NCBI GenBank assembly: GCA_019638285.1
Contig: JAHBUB010000003.1
Location: 1 to 64,000, forward strand
Reading direction: 5' to 3'
DNA: 64,000 bases
DNA from: Cyclobacteriaceae bacterium
Lineage (GTDB): Bacteria; Bacteroidota; Bacteroidia; Cytophagales; Cyclobacteriaceae
Shown here: piece after piece, positions 16,191 through 25,292 of the stretch
How positions within the stretch are numbered: the stretch's first letter is position 1
Layout of the letters: every line of letters starts with the position of its first letter
The notes under the pieces: generated by a model
Told to the model about the DNA's origin: nothing
The model's input: the letters and a program-made list of their open reading frames with translations, nothing else
Databases searched by the model: none
Made by a program: the position numbers and the translations under genes

Positions 16191-16730
16191 TTAATCTAAA
16201 AAGTCCTGCTCAGAATACTGAGATCTTACCAGTTCATCTAATTTTTGTTTGCACTTGTATTTTTTCGTTTTTGCAGTATCTGTATTTGCAAATCCCAGCC
16301 GATCCGCTATTTCTTGCATCGACATTTCATCAAAATAGTAATACATCAAAACCTTCCTACAAGTTTCACCAAGCTGATTCAAACACTTGGCCATTATCTT
16401 TTCCCTTTCAGGGCTATCCATGTCCATCGTTACCGCAGAATCTTTGGCTTCATGGGAGAGCCGCTTTTTTCTTTCCAACTCCTTCCTCCATAAATTCTGG
16501 CATACGCTGTACACGTACGTACTGATCTTTGAGGTTAAAACCAGCTTTCCAGACCGGGCCTTTTGCCAGAATACCACTAGGGCATCCTGATATACGTCCC
16601 TGGCTTCCTCTTCTGTTCCGCTATTGGTGATGACCAACTTGGTCATCATCCGATAGTATTTTTTATAAATGAACTCAAGAGCCTTCTCATCACCTTTTTG
16701 AATTCTCTCAAAGATCTCTTTTTCGTCCAT
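16191..16730 (-). CDS. RNA polymerase ECF-type sigma factor
   Basis: A 179-aa sigma-70 family protein. Region 2 covers about residues 20-90 (ALEFIYKKYYRMM, EEARDVYQDALVVFWQKA). Region 4 is about residues 115-165, with MYYYFDEMSMQEIADRLGFAN as its helix-turn-helix. Unlike many ECF proteins, the end of region 4 reads TDTAKTKKYKCKQKLDELV, the form I associate with a Bacteroidota-specific subgroup. The frame is open 11 codons further upstream, but MDEKEIFERIQKGDEKALEF is the normal start. It is followed 4 bases later by the membrane protein gene at 15347-16186, its probable regulator. The target genes are unknown. Confidence 0.9.
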   Translation of the reverse strand: MDEKEIFERIQKGDEKALEFIYKKYYRMMTKLVITNSGTEEEARDVYQDALVVFWQKARSGKLVLTSKISTYVYSVCQNLWRKELERKKRLSHEAKDSAVTMDMDSPEREKIMAKCLNQLGETCRKVLMYYYFDEMSMQEIADRLGFANTDTAKTKKYKCKQKLDELVRSQYSEQDFLD

Positions 16731-16835
16731 CTTAGAACCTGAATTAAATACTCTGAATGCCACTGCTGGTAACCTGGTTAAGTGTTAAATGGAAGTATTA
16801 AGGGATAAAGATCGTTAAATTCAGTTAAAGCGAGA

Positions 16836-17267
16836 TCATTCGGACCTATGCCATGTTTGAGTACGATAAAAGGGCCCCCAATAACCCCTCACTTTTAAAT
16901 CATTTTCTTCGATCCAAAGTTTGCACCGATAAATTTTCCCAACCTTAGGGTCAAGAATGGTTCCACCTCCATAACCATTCTCTTCCAAAGACATGTTCTG
17001 AATAATTTCCATGCCCAAAACTTTTTTGTTGTATCGTATATCATCTACGGGACAATCAATGCATAATGGATTGGGATCTTCATCAGCGGACCTGAACAAT
17101 TTTATGATCTTTCCATAAAATTTGCCATTGCGTTCGGTGATCTCTACAATTGATTTTGCTTCGTGGGTTTCATCATCGATGGTCTTCCACCTTCCAGTGA
17201 TCCCTTGCGCAAAGATTGGGATTACCCCAACGAAAAATAGAACGAGGACAGACAACGATTTGTGCAT
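16836..17267 (-). CDS. DUF2147 secreted protein
   Basis: A 143-aa protein with a signal peptide cleaved after about FAQ21. The mature part starts GITGRWKTIDDETHEAKSIVEI and continues with GKFYGKIIKL, LGMEIIQNMS and GYWGPFYRTQTWHR. These match the recalled pattern of DUF2147, a small lipocalin-like beta-barrel family of the periplasm with no assigned function. Two Cys residues in PLCIDCPVDD are close together and could form a disulfide or bind a metal. It lies downstream of the pyrophosphatase gene on the same strand but is separated from it by a strong terminator (17280-17310). It is therefore probably transcribed on its own. Confidence 0.85.
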   Translation of the reverse strand: MHKSLSVLVLFFVGVIPIFAQGITGRWKTIDDETHEAKSIVEITERNGKFYGKIIKLFRSADEDPNPLCIDCPVDDIRYNKKVLGMEIIQNMSLEENGYGGGTILDPKVGKIYRCKLWIEENDLKVRGYWGPFYRTQTWHRSE

Positions 17268-17279
17268 GGCCTAAAATAT

Positions 17280-17310
17280 AAAAAAAGCCACGCATTGTGC
17301 GTGGCCTTTT
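17280..17310 (-). terminator. Rho-independent terminator after the pyrophosphatase gene
   Basis: GCCACGCA (17287-17294) pairs with TGCGTGGC (17298-17305) across a 3-base loop. On the minus strand the hairpin is followed by a run of seven T. It ends transcription of the pyrophosphatase gene 20 bases past its stop. Confidence 0.88.
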
Positions 17311-17329
17311 AATGTTGTGGAGCGAAAAC

Positions 17330-19627
17330 TTACTCTGCGTCCAAAATAATGGTAGTGCTTTCAGCTACAATTTCTGTTTTTGTTTCAGGAGTAGCTTTTG
17401 AAACTGTTGTTTCATCAGATTTTACCAATAGTGGAGCAATCACCAGGGCCACTACAGACATTAGTTTTAACAAGATATTCAATGAAGGCCCGGAAGTATC
17501 TTTGAAAGGATCCCCTACAGTATCACCCACCACAGCAGCTTTGTGCGGCTCAGATTTTTTATAGAACATTTCTCCATTGATTTCAACGCCTTCTTCAAAA
17601 CTCTTTTTGGCATTGTCCCAAGCACCTCCTGCGTTGGATTGGAAGATGGCCATAAGCACACCACATACCGTTACGCCAGCCAGCATCCCACCCAGTGCCT
17701 CTACTCCAAAACCTGGCATGAAAGCAATTATTACGGGAGCAGCAATTGCCATTACTCCGGGCAGCACCATCTCTCTGAGGGCGGCTTTCGTAGATATGTC
17801 AACACATTTTCCGTATTCAGCTTTTCCATCGGCATCGTGAAATATTTGTTGATCTTCAGCAGACCAGTCCTTCATTTCTGTATCACCATTCTTTCTCATC
17901 ACCCCGAGAGCGGCTTTCAATTCAGGGATATTGGTAAATTGCCTTCTTACTTCTTCTATCATGGCCATGGCAGCACGACCTACAGCACCCATTGACAAAG
18001 CTGAGAATACGAACGGAAGCATACCTCCGATAAATAAACCTGCCATTACATTGGCTTTAGATACATCAATTGAACCTAAGTGAGCAGTTGTCATAAAGGC
18101 GCCAAACAAAGCAAGGGCAGTAAGTGCAGCGGAGCCAATGGCAAAACCTTTACCGATGGCCGCAGTAGTATTTCCAACAGCATCTAATTTATCTGTTCTT
18201 TGGCGTACTTCTTTAGGCAGTTCAGACATCTCAGCAATACCTCCCGCATTGTCAGAGATAGGTCCGTAAGCGTCTACGGCAAGCTGAATACCAAGGTTGG
18301 AAAGCATCCCTACGGCAGCAATGGCAATACCATAAAGTCCGCCAAAATTAAAAGCACCAATAATTGCCATGGCAAGAATCAGAATAGGAATGGCGGTAGA
18401 CATCATTCCCACACCAAGACCTGCAATGATGTTGGTAGCGGCACCTGTAGAGGATTGACGCACAATAGACAACACGGGTTTTTTACCCATGCCTGTATAA
18501 TATTCTGTTACTAATCCTATTAATAACCCGGCTACCAAACCGATGACAGTGGCAATGAAAATACCAGTGGAACTGTAGAAGTTTCCTTTCTCAGGATCGG
18601 CCCAGGCATACAATGGATCTTTAAACCACCATCCGTCTGCTGGCAACATCCACTTGATGATAAACCATGAAGCTATAATCATAATCACAGAAGAAACCAG
18701 TTCGCCTGTGTTCAATGCTTTTTGCGGATCACCACCTTCTTTCACCTTTACAAAGAAAGTACCAATAAACGACATCACGATGCCTGTACCCGCCAATACC
18801 AATGGCAACAATACCGCAGAAAGTCCACTAAAATTATCAGAGAAACCAGGGACCATAAACGCGGCACCCAATACCATGGTACCAATGATAGATCCTACGT
18901 ATGATTCAAATAAGTCGGCACCCATACCTGCTACGTCACCCACATTATCACCCACATTATCAGCAATGGTGGCAGGGTTCAAAGGATGGTCTTCAGGAAT
19001 ACCTGCTTCCACTTTACCTACCAGGTCAGCTCCTACGTCAGCGGCTTTGGTATAAATACCACCGCCCACACGCGCAAACAGAGCGATGGATGAGGCTCCA
19101 AATGAAAACCCGGTTAACACGGTGATTACCTGTGTCAGATTGGCTTGTGTATCAACACCGTATATAGAGGCGTAAATAATGAAAAGAACACTTAATCCGA
19201 GCACCCCAATACCTACCACACCCATACCCATTACAGATCCTCCGGTAAACGCTACTTCAAGGGCACGGCCCAAGCTCGTGCGTGCGGCCTGTGTAGTGCG
19301 TACATTGGCCTTCGTGGCTACACGCATACCAATAAAACCTGCCAGTGCGGAGCTGAATGCACCCAATACAAAAGAGATTCCTACCAGGGGGGAGGAGCTC
19401 TCGCTGCTTGCCGTGAAGGCCAATAGAGCGGCCACACATGCTACAAATACAGACAATACTTTGTATTCTGCTTTCAAAAATGCCATTGCACCTTCGGCAA
19501 TATGGCCGGCAATTTTTTTCATTTTGTCCGTACCGGCATCTTGTTTTGATACCCACGCACTCTTCCAAATTACATACAACAACCCCAACAAGCCTAGGAG
19601 GGGCATAACATACAATACAGTCTGCAT
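17330..19627 (-). CDS. hppA: Membrane-bound ion-pumping pyrophosphatase
   Basis: A 765-aa protein with about 16 hydrophobic segments. The substrate site is [29 protein letters not shown] (about residues 195-225). A second acidic cluster is [16 protein letters not shown] (about 450). The segment [18 protein letters not shown] has Ala where potassium-independent enzymes carry Lys, so this should be the potassium-dependent class. It couples hydrolysis of pyrophosphate to export of protons or sodium; which ion cannot be told by eye. The C-terminus extends past the last helix with a short acidic tail. The upstream region has a TATCTTTG box (19694-19701) and a leader hairpin. It is monocistronic, with a terminator at 17280-17310. 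Confidence 0.95.
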   Translation of the reverse strand: MQTVLYVMPLLGLLGLLYVIWKSAWVSKQDAGTDKMKKIAGHIAEGAMAFLKAEYKVLSVFVACVAALLAFTASSESSSPLVGISFVLGAFSSALAGFIGMRVATKANVRTTQAARTSLGRALEVAFTGGSVMGMGVVGIGVLGLSVLFIIYASIYGVDTQANLTQVITVLTGFSFGASSIALFARVGGGIYTKAADVGADLVGKVEAGIPEDHPLNPATIADNVGDNVGDVAGMGADLFESYVGSIIGTMVLGAAFMVPGFSDNFSGLSAVLLPLVLAGTGIVMSFIGTFFVKVKEGGDPQKALNTGELVSSVIMIIASWFIIKWMLPADGWWFKDPLYAWADPEKGNFYSSTGIFIATVIGLVAGLLIGLVTEYYTGMGKKPVLSIVRQSSTGAATNIIAGLGVGMMSTAIPILILAMAIIGAFNFGGLYGIAIAAVGMLSNLGIQLAVDAYGPISDNAGGIAEMSELPKEVRQRTDKLDAVGNTTAAIGKGFAIGSAALTALALFGAFMTTAHLGSIDVSKANVMAGLFIGGMLPFVFSALSMGAVGRAAMAMIEEVRRQFTNIPELKAALGVMRKNGDTEMKDWSAEDQQIFHDADGKAEYGKCVDISTKAALREMVLPGVMAIAAPVIIAFMPGFGVEALGGMLAGVTVCGVLMAIFQSNAGGAWDNAKKSFEEGVEINGEMFYKKSEPHKAAVVGDTVGDPFKDTSGPSLNILLKLMSVVALVIAPLLVKSDETTVSKATPETKTEIVAESTTIILDAE

Positions 19628-19652
19628 AAAGGTTAGATTAATTAATACTCAA

Positions 19653-19676
19653 ATGCCCGTTTTTTTAAATGGGCAT
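19653..19676 (-). other. Leader hairpin before the pyrophosphatase gene
   Basis: ATGCCC (19653-19658) and GGGCAT (19671-19676) form a short inverted repeat around an A/T-rich loop. It lies between the likely promoter and the start codon, so it would be in the 5' untranslated region. Confidence 0.35.
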
Positions 19677-19693
19677 GGCTTTTAAAAGCTCCG

Positions 19694-19701
19694 CAAAGAT
19701 A
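19694..19701 (-). promoter_or_regulatory. -7 box upstream of the pyrophosphatase gene
   Basis: The minus strand reads TATCTTTG, an exact match to the Bacteroidota -7 form TAnnTTTG, 67 bases upstream of the start codon. No clear TTTG at the -33 spacing was seen. Confidence 0.4.
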
Positions 19702-19745
19702 GAATAAGCATCAAAAGATTAAAATTTAACTTGTGCCTTGCTATC

Positions 19746-20120
19746 CTATAAAGAGAACATCTGTTTTAAACTGCCCCACAACCTCTTTCTCAATGGATCT
19801 TCTTCCAGCAAGGTGGTGAGGCTGTCGGCCAGCACCAATTGCGTTTCCGGGGTAGTCACTATCTCATAAGTAGCTATTCCCGGGGCCTCAATGCCAAAGC
19901 CAATAAGTTGAGCAGGTTTCTCTTTCCACTCAGACATATCCAATGATTTCATCTCAACAATGCGCACTGCCGCCAGACTCAACTTCAAAGCATTCAGAAT
20001 TTTAGACAAGAGTTCAACCTCTTTTTCACCCAAATCCTTCCATTTTGAGCTGATAATGACCGTGACAGGCAAGGGAAGTAAATAAAGCGCTTCCGTAAAG
20101 GTGGCTTCTGTGCTATTCAT
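19746..20120 (-). CDS. Hypothetical protein, possible DNA polymerase III psi-like subunit
   Basis: A 124-aa soluble protein that I do not recognise with certainty. An N-terminal short segment (EATFTEALYLLPLPVTVIISS) is followed by alternating strands and helices: LLSKILNALKLSLAAVRIVEM, then AQLIGFGIEA. It ends in a conserved-looking LVLADSLTTLLEEDPLRKRLWGSLKQMF. The layout, with a helix of the type L...ALxLS...V.I, a central strand, and an exit P.R..LW helix, resembles the psi subunit (HolD) of the clamp loader and its uracil-DNA-glycosylase-like fold. This is a visual analogy, not a demonstrated homology. It starts 9 bases after the thioesterase gene stop and is probably co-transcribed. Its length of 124 aa is close to that of psi (137 aa). 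Confidence 0.45.
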   Translation of the reverse strand: MNSTEATFTEALYLLPLPVTVIISSKWKDLGEKEVELLSKILNALKLSLAAVRIVEMKSLDMSEWKEKPAQLIGFGIEAPGIATYEIVTTPETQLVLADSLTTLLEEDPLRKRLWGSLKQMFSL

Positions 20121-20129
20121 AATTCACCA

Positions 20130-20654
20130 TTAGGTTTGAATGTCGAAAATAGACTTCAATTCGTTAGCATCCTTTGGATTCATACGTTGTGCAAGGATCA
20201 GTCGCAGTTGTCTTCTTCGCAAGGCACCATCAAATTGTATTTTTTCATCCTCAGTTTCAGGTTCTATCTCAGGTACTGCGGTGGGTCGACCTTCCTTATC
20301 CAAGGCTACAAAAGTAAAGTAGGCCAGATTGCTGTCTACTCTTACATTGGAAGGAATATCTTCTGCCTCTACTTCAATCCTTACTTCCATGGAGGTGTTA
20401 AAAGCACGCGTAACTTTTGCCTTTAAGGTCACTACATTACCCAGTTGAATGGGGGTCCTGAATGAGATGTTATCCACTGAGGCGGTAACCACGACCCGAT
20501 TAGAATGTTTCTGGGCGGCTATGGCCGAAACAATATCCATCCAATGCATAAGTCTTCCGCCCATAAGGTTAGACAATGTATTGGTGTCGTTGGGTAGTAC
20601 CAATTCGGTCATACTCACTAATGATTCTCTGGGATGCTTCTTTTTTAGGGTCAT
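20130..20654 (-). CDS. Acyl-CoA thioesterase (hotdog fold)
   Basis: A 174-aa single hotdog domain of the YciA/ACOT type. The helix with NLMGGRLMHWMDIVSAIAAQKHS (residues 28-50) includes the usual G.LM.W.D pattern around the active site. The strand VVTASVDNISFRTPIQLGNVV follows, and then ARVTRAFNTSMEVRIEVEAED-like strands. It would hydrolyse acyl-CoA to free acid and CoA in the cytosol. The C-terminal 35 residues form an Arg/Gln-rich helix (ALRRRQLRLILAQRMNPKDA) not needed for the fold. It lies directly upstream of the possible psi-like gene. The acyl chain preferred is not known. Confidence 0.88.
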   Translation of the reverse strand: MTLKKKHPRESLVSMTELVLPNDTNTLSNLMGGRLMHWMDIVSAIAAQKHSNRVVVTASVDNISFRTPIQLGNVVTLKAKVTRAFNTSMEVRIEVEAEDIPSNVRVDSNLAYFTFVALDKEGRPTAVPEIEPETEDEKIQFDGALRRRQLRLILAQRMNPKDANELKSIFDIQT

Positions 20655-20736
20655 TAAAGGTTAGGATATATGCTTAAATAAAAGGTTTTACAAAAATCAT
20701 AAAAAAACACCACCAAATGGCATGCTGAGAATGGGC

Positions 20737-21384
20737 TTATTTCCAACCCTGCTGGCCTCGTAAAGGCACAAAAGCAAAATAATCGAATGCTTCTTCTAAC
20801 AATTGGTTTCCCTGTTTTGTGATTTTCAGCATCTTTTGCCTCTCCCGATCGCCTACTGGGATTACCAACACACCCCCTTCTGCCAATTGCTCCGTGAGGG
20901 CGGTAGGTACCACAGGGGCCCCTGCTGTAACTAAAATTTTGTCAAAAGGAGCTTTTGAAGGCACCCCCTTGGATCCGTCACCATGGATGAAATGGGGTTT
21001 ATAGCCCAATTGAGGCAAAAAATCCCTTGTGCGCTCGAATAGTGTCCTGTTATACTCTATAGTATAAAGTTTTGCGCCCATTTCTAGAAGAATACAAGCC
21101 TGGTAACCTGATCCGGTGCCAATTTCCAGTACTTTATCTCCTGGCTTCACATTTAGCTTCTCCGTCTGAAATGCCACCGTATAGGGTTGGGAAATGGTCT
21201 GCCCTTCACCAATGGGGAAGGCTTTGTCCTCATAGGCATGAACCAGCAGCGCATCATCAAAAAATGCGTGTCGGGGCACCTTTCCGATGGCGGCCAATAA
21301 CCGCTCGTCCTTAATGCCCTTTAAACTCAGTTTTTTGACCAGTTTGTTGCGGAGCCCGCGTTGTTTATAGTTGTCTTCTACCAT
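20737..21384 (-). CDS. pcm: Protein-L-isoaspartate O-methyltransferase
   Basis: A 215-aa methyltransferase that repairs isoaspartyl residues in aged proteins using S-adenosylmethionine. Motif I is VLEIGTGSGYQACILLEMGA (about residues 85-104). The Pcm-specific segment GEGQTISQPYTVAFQTEKL lies just before it (about 60-78). FDKILVTAGAPVVPTALTEQL follows. The frame is open 14 codons further upstream to 21426, but MVEDNYKQRGLRNKLVKKL at 21384 is the family-like start. A structured hairpin lies 146 bases upstream (21530-21581). The gene is downstream of the CHAT gene on the same strand but separated from it by a strong terminator. Confidence 0.94.
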   Translation of the reverse strand: MVEDNYKQRGLRNKLVKKLSLKGIKDERLLAAIGKVPRHAFFDDALLVHAYEDKAFPIGEGQTISQPYTVAFQTEKLNVKPGDKVLEIGTGSGYQACILLEMGAKLYTIEYNRTLFERTRDFLPQLGYKPHFIHGDGSKGVPSKAPFDKILVTAGAPVVPTALTEQLAEGGVLVIPVGDRERQKMLKITKQGNQLLEEAFDYFAFVPLRGQQGWK

Positions 21385-21529
21385 GTAAATTTGTCGCAAA
21401 AGAGGCCAATTTTTCAGGTTAAACAAAGTTTTATAACTTTTGTAGGAAAATTGAAACCGAAGCGCCTATCTTAGGGTTCTCTAATACACAGTCAATAAGC
21501 TTTTTTGCCATAGCGTTAAACTGTGTGAA

Positions 21530-21581
21530 CCTGACCATTCACAGTAGGAGTGGTGTCACCACAAACTACTGGTTGGTCAGG
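21530..21581. ncRNA. Highly structured 52-base element upstream of pcm
   Basis: Three stacked stems can form on one axis: CCTGACCA (21530-21537) with TGGTCAGG (21574-21581), CAGTAG (21542-21547) with CTACTG (21566-21571), and GTGGT (21550-21554) with ACCAC (21558-21562) around a 3-base loop. The bases between them are small bulges. There is no T-run, so it is not a standard terminator. An alternative pairing of CTGTGTGAA (21521-21529) with TTCACAG (21538-21544) would break the outer stem. It could be a regulatory leader of pcm, a small RNA or a REP-type repeat. Confidence 0.45.
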
Positions 21582-21591
21582 GAATATTTAT

Positions 21592-21630
21592 AAGAAAACC
21601 CCGAAATTTGCTTTTTTTCGGGGTTTTCTT
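21592..21630 (-). terminator. Strong terminator after the CHAT gene
   Basis: A 15-bp perfect stem, AAGAAAACCCCGAAA (21592-21606) with TTTCGGGGTTTTCTT (21616-21630), lies 11 bases past the stop of the CHAT gene. T-rich arms on both strands would let it work in both directions. Confidence 0.85.
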
Positions 21631-21640
21631 GTTTATAGAC

Positions 21641-24340
21641 CTAAAGCCCAATGATGACGAAAGGCGCCCAATAGTAAGGGGCAGAATAGGTTTTATCCTT
21701 GATCATCTTCAGTTTTGAGGCCCTTAAAGCGGCTGAAAAATTACTGTTATTATTGGTTAATAATTGCGTGTAAAAATCACGCATTAATTGGGAAGTAGAG
21801 GCATCGGCCACGCTCCAAAATGACACGATAATGTGATGCGCTCCTGCGTAGACAAGCGCTCGGGAAAGTCCTATAACGCCTTCCCCTTTCGAAATTTTTC
21901 CAAGGCCGGTTTCACAAGCAGAAAGTGTCACTAAATCTGCGTCTAATTCAAGATTATAAATTTCCCCAGAAAAGAGATTACCATCTTCGTTGGTCCCCTG
22001 ATTTAAAAATATTCTTGAAAGTTCCGGATTTTGTTCGTCCACAATACCGTGTGTGGCAAAGTGGAGATATTTATAATTTTTGATAGATGCAGACTTGATA
22101 TGATCTTCGTCAGCTTGGTCTTTGATGAGGGTTTCACTTTTTAAATTTCGCGAACTGAAAAGTTGGGCAATCTCTTTCACCTCTTCTTCGGTGCCTGGCA
22201 GTGCGTTGAGGTTGCCATTGGAAGTAAATACTACGGGGGCACACAGAAGGACAGACGCAGGAGCAGTAGTGGAAGTACTGCGCATATTGTTCTCAAAAAT
22301 TAAACCCACTGAGAACTCGTAGCTAATGCTGTAGTCATTCAACACATAAGGCAGCTTACCGTAATCGTCAGCACGTTTTACGCGTTTCGTAAATAAAGCC
22401 TCAAAGGGGATTATCCCCATACGACCCGTAGGGACAATGACCAGATGTCCAATGTTTCCCGGAAGAGGAGGGATCATTGCTTTGGATAATACTTCAGCCG
22501 ATTTTACATAGGTATTAATTTCATTATAAAACAGGCTGTTGCGAAGCCCTGTAATGAGCTTGTCAAAGTCGGCAGGTATTTCACTATCAATGATTTTGTA
22601 CTTGCGGTGGGAGATGATGAACGTATAAAGTCGGTTGTCCTTTTCCTCCATAAAATAACTGATAATGGCTGTTTTGTTATCCAACTTGGCCTGGATATCG
22701 GTAATAGTAGGAGAGGCAGCGTTGAACTTTAGGTTGTAGTATTCTGGAAATTTTCCCTCAAGATTTTTCACAAAGGCTTCATAATTGCGATTTACTTTGA
22801 ATAAGATATCGCGAATGGACTGCTCTTCTTCGGGGGATGGTTTTTGCGCAAGCTTTTGGTTACAGTAGGCCGCCAGGGCTTTAAGGTATTTCTCTTCTTC
22901 TAAAAGTGTTGGTGGGATGCCCGCGAAAGATTTTGCGTTGGAATCTGAAATGGCATCTTGTAAGACGGCAGCTTTACTCTTTTCCGAAAAATAGAACATC
23001 AATTCCCTGAATTGCTTTTTCTTCCATGCATTCATGGCCAGGGTATGGGCTACCCTCACCCCATCGGCATACACTTCATTGGCAATAACACCCAAGGCAA
23101 GTTTATCGCTCTCACTGTTAATTTGATTTCTAAGCCTCTCAATTAGGACATCACATTTCTTAATGGATTCCATGCTCTGGAGCAGGTCAGCGAATTTTAG
23201 CGTGGCGCCAAAATATTTAGCTTCATAGGCTTCTGCTCTAAAGAGAAGGGAGTACAAAAGCACATTTCCATTATAATAATTCTCTCCATCAGGATTTACA
23301 GAGGGGTCATTATTATCAAAGTCTTTTACATTGGCTTGCAATGCCCGCTGGTAGTAATGGATCGCCTCATTATACTTTCGTTGTGAAAGCTGGATGTTGC
23401 CGATGGCGTTTAATGTGGAGGCAATATCCGGATGTTTCTTTCCATAGCTCGCTTCGTACATTTTCAGGGCACGGTCGAAATAATCCTCACCTGCTTGGGT
23501 GTCGCCCATTTTCACATAAGTTTGCCCTAGGTTAGAAAGCACAAAAGCTTTTGCCGGATGTGCCTGGGGATATACTTTCTCCCAAATTTTTAATGCGATA
23601 TCTAAACTGTTTATTGCATCACTGTAAAATTCGAGCTGTCGATAGATCACACCCAGGTTGGTATTGGCAATAGCAATTTTAGGGTGGGTTGCTTCATGCA
23701 ACTGCTTGTATATTTCCAAGGATTGATTGTAATAATCCATGGCTTTCTCTGCGTCCAGCGTGGTGTACACGAGCCCCAAATCATTGTATGTGGCTGCAAT
23801 AAGTTCGTGTTTTTCTGGTAACACTTCTTTTCTTAATGACAGTGCCCTCAAAAGTTGTTCTTCTGCCTGCTGGGATTTGCCCGTTACATTATAAATGATA
23901 CCCAATGTGGCAATGGCTTCAGCCGCATCCAACGAGGTGCTGTGGCCGGATTGTTCAAAGGATTCAAGGGATGATTGCAGGGATTCCAGTGCCAGATCAT
24001 TTCTGCCCTGGTTGAGGTAAAGCGTACCCTTGCTACTGCTTACCAGCGCAGAGGCCAATTCTTTATTGGACGTGAGTTTTTCAACTTCAATTGAAAGTTT
24101 GTCAATGAGTTTGCGTCCTTCCTCCAACTGACCTGATCGAATAAGTGCCTGGGCTCTTTTGCAGTTTGCCTGTATATCCGCCAGATTGTTACTCACACTC
24201 AAGCCTTCCGTAATACGGATTACCTCTGTATAGTTAGCATCTAAAAGTAAGGAGTCCAGAGTTTCTAATTTCGTCTCCTGAGCGAGCAAGGGAAACGAAA
24301 GAAAGAAGAATACGGTAAAATGAAAAATATGCTTTTTCAT
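21641..24340 (-). CDS. Secreted TPR-CHAT caspase-like protein
   Basis: An 899-aa protein with a signal peptide (cleavage after about LLAQ21). An array of tetratricopeptide repeats runs from about residue 60 to 350 (for example KMGDTQAGEDYFDRALKMYEASYGKKHPDIASTLNAIGNI). A helical linker follows to about 550, and then a C-terminal CHAT protease domain at about 620-899. The catalytic pair is visible as His764 in YLHFATHG and Cys809 in LSACETGLG. The last strand FVIIGL ends the domain as usual. CHAT proteins are caspase-like peptidases. Here the signal peptide puts it in the periplasm or outside. It is translated right after a beta-barrel gene (1-base gap) and ends at a strong terminator, so the two form an operon. 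The substrate is unknown. Confidence 0.88.
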   Translation of the reverse strand: MKKHIFHFTVFFFLSFPLLAQETKLETLDSLLLDANYTEVIRITEGLSVSNNLADIQANCKRAQALIRSGQLEEGRKLIDKLSIEVEKLTSNKELASALVSSSKGTLYLNQGRNDLALESLQSSLESFEQSGHSTSLDAAEAIATLGIIYNVTGKSQQAEEQLLRALSLRKEVLPEKHELIAATYNDLGLVYTTLDAEKAMDYYNQSLEIYKQLHEATHPKIAIANTNLGVIYRQLEFYSDAINSLDIALKIWEKVYPQAHPAKAFVLSNLGQTYVKMGDTQAGEDYFDRALKMYEASYGKKHPDIASTLNAIGNIQLSQRKYNEAIHYYQRALQANVKDFDNNDPSVNPDGENYYNGNVLLYSLLFRAEAYEAKYFGATLKFADLLQSMESIKKCDVLIERLRNQINSESDKLALGVIANEVYADGVRVAHTLAMNAWKKKQFRELMFYFSEKSKAAVLQDAISDSNAKSFAGIPPTLLEEEKYLKALAAYCNQKLAQKPSPEEEQSIRDILFKVNRNYEAFVKNLEGKFPEYYNLKFNAASPTITDIQAKLDNKTAIISYFMEEKDNRLYTFIISHRKYKIIDSEIPADFDKLITGLRNSLFYNEINTYVKSAEVLSKAMIPPLPGNIGHLVIVPTGRMGIIPFEALFTKRVKRADDYGKLPYVLNDYSISYEFSVGLIFENNMRSTSTTAPASVLLCAPVVFTSNGNLNALPGTEEEVKEIAQLFSSRNLKSETLIKDQADEDHIKSASIKNYKYLHFATHGIVDEQNPELSRIFLNQGTNEDGNLFSGEIYNLELDADLVTLSACETGLGKISKGEGVIGLSRALVYAGAHHIIVSFWSVADASTSQLMRDFYTQLLTNNNSNFSAALRASKLKMIKDKTYSAPYYWAPFVIIGL

Positions 24341-24341
24341 A

Positions 24342-25286
24342 TCAGAACCGATAGTAATAACTTACGGTCGATACCATAGGACGGGTAAGCCCATCCGGAT
24401 TTACTTTTCGATCTGTAAGCTTCACACCCATTAATAAACGAATTCCGGATTGTACATTGAAGCTATATCCAAAGGTGCCTATGACAGAGAGTGCCATCCC
24501 TGTTGTGCCATCTAGTTTTTTTCTGATTTCGGTTACGGGATCCAATATGGAATCTTTGCTGATTCTAATAATGGGCAATGCTCCAATAGAAGCATTAAAC
24601 TGAGAGAATCTAAAATTTCGTTCTACGCGGAACATAATGTCAGTCCCTCGCTTTAAATGGTTAGATTGATTGTACTTTTTCACATAATTGAAATCAGGGT
24701 ATACGGGTTCGCGCCACTCTTCCCATACAAAAGTATTTTCATTTGCATTGAAAGGATGTTGTAGTCCAGTAGCAAATAACCAGTCTCTTGTTTTTAGGGA
24801 AATACCAGTAATGAAATCGTAGGTTCCGAGGCTGGTTTGATAGTACATAGGGAAGTCAATATTGTTCCGTGTCGGGTCTGCTAAATTTGCTTTGTTAGAA
24901 GGAATTTTAGTACCAATCGTATAGTTGATATCGTATTTGTCAGTTGCTTTCAGGCTTTGCGTAAGGCTTAAGGAGATGTCACTCATTCCGCTTGTATTGC
25001 CAAAGTTCCCGTGTATGGCCTGGTAGGGGAGCTTGATCTGGAGAAAGGTTTTTGGAGTGATGCTAAAGTTTAAATCAGCCGTGGCTACATATATAATTGG
25101 CGAAGCCGTGGTGACGCCCCTGTAAAAGCCGAATTCCATGGAGCGGAGTTTAAACGCTACCTTTTTGTTAAATGGCTGGTCGGGTTTCATGGCACCCATG
25201 GTGCAAAACCCAGCATCGCTGCATCCCTGACCCACCACAGTAAGGGACAGTACCATTGAGTATAGTAATATGACAGCTCGAATCAT
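24342..25286 (-). CDS. Probable outer-membrane beta-barrel protein
   Basis: A 314-aa protein with a signal peptide (VVGQ20). Alternating beta strands cover the whole length and it ends in the aromatic YYYRF typical of outer-membrane barrels. Two Cys follow the signal peptide (GCSDAGFCTMG). Segments such as FLQIKLPYQAIHGNFGNTSGMSDISLSLTQSL resemble barrel proteins of the transporter-like alpha-helix-free group found in Bacteroidota, but no named family was recognised. The CHAT gene begins one base after its stop. An upstream TACTTTTG box (25318-25325) fits a promoter for the pair. A role as membrane anchor or channel for the CHAT partner is possible but not shown. Confidence 0.65.
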   Translation of the reverse strand: MIRAVILLYSMVLSLTVVGQGCSDAGFCTMGAMKPDQPFNKKVAFKLRSMEFGFYRGVTTASPIIYVATADLNFSITPKTFLQIKLPYQAIHGNFGNTSGMSDISLSLTQSLKATDKYDINYTIGTKIPSNKANLADPTRNNIDFPMYYQTSLGTYDFITGISLKTRDWLFATGLQHPFNANENTFVWEEWREPVYPDFNYVKKYNQSNHLKRGTDIMFRVERNFRFSQFNASIGALPIIRISKDSILDPVTEIRKKLDGTTGMALSVIGTFGYSFNVQSGIRLLMGVKLTDRKVNPDGLTRPMVSTVSYYYRF

Positions 25287-25292
25287 GATCTA

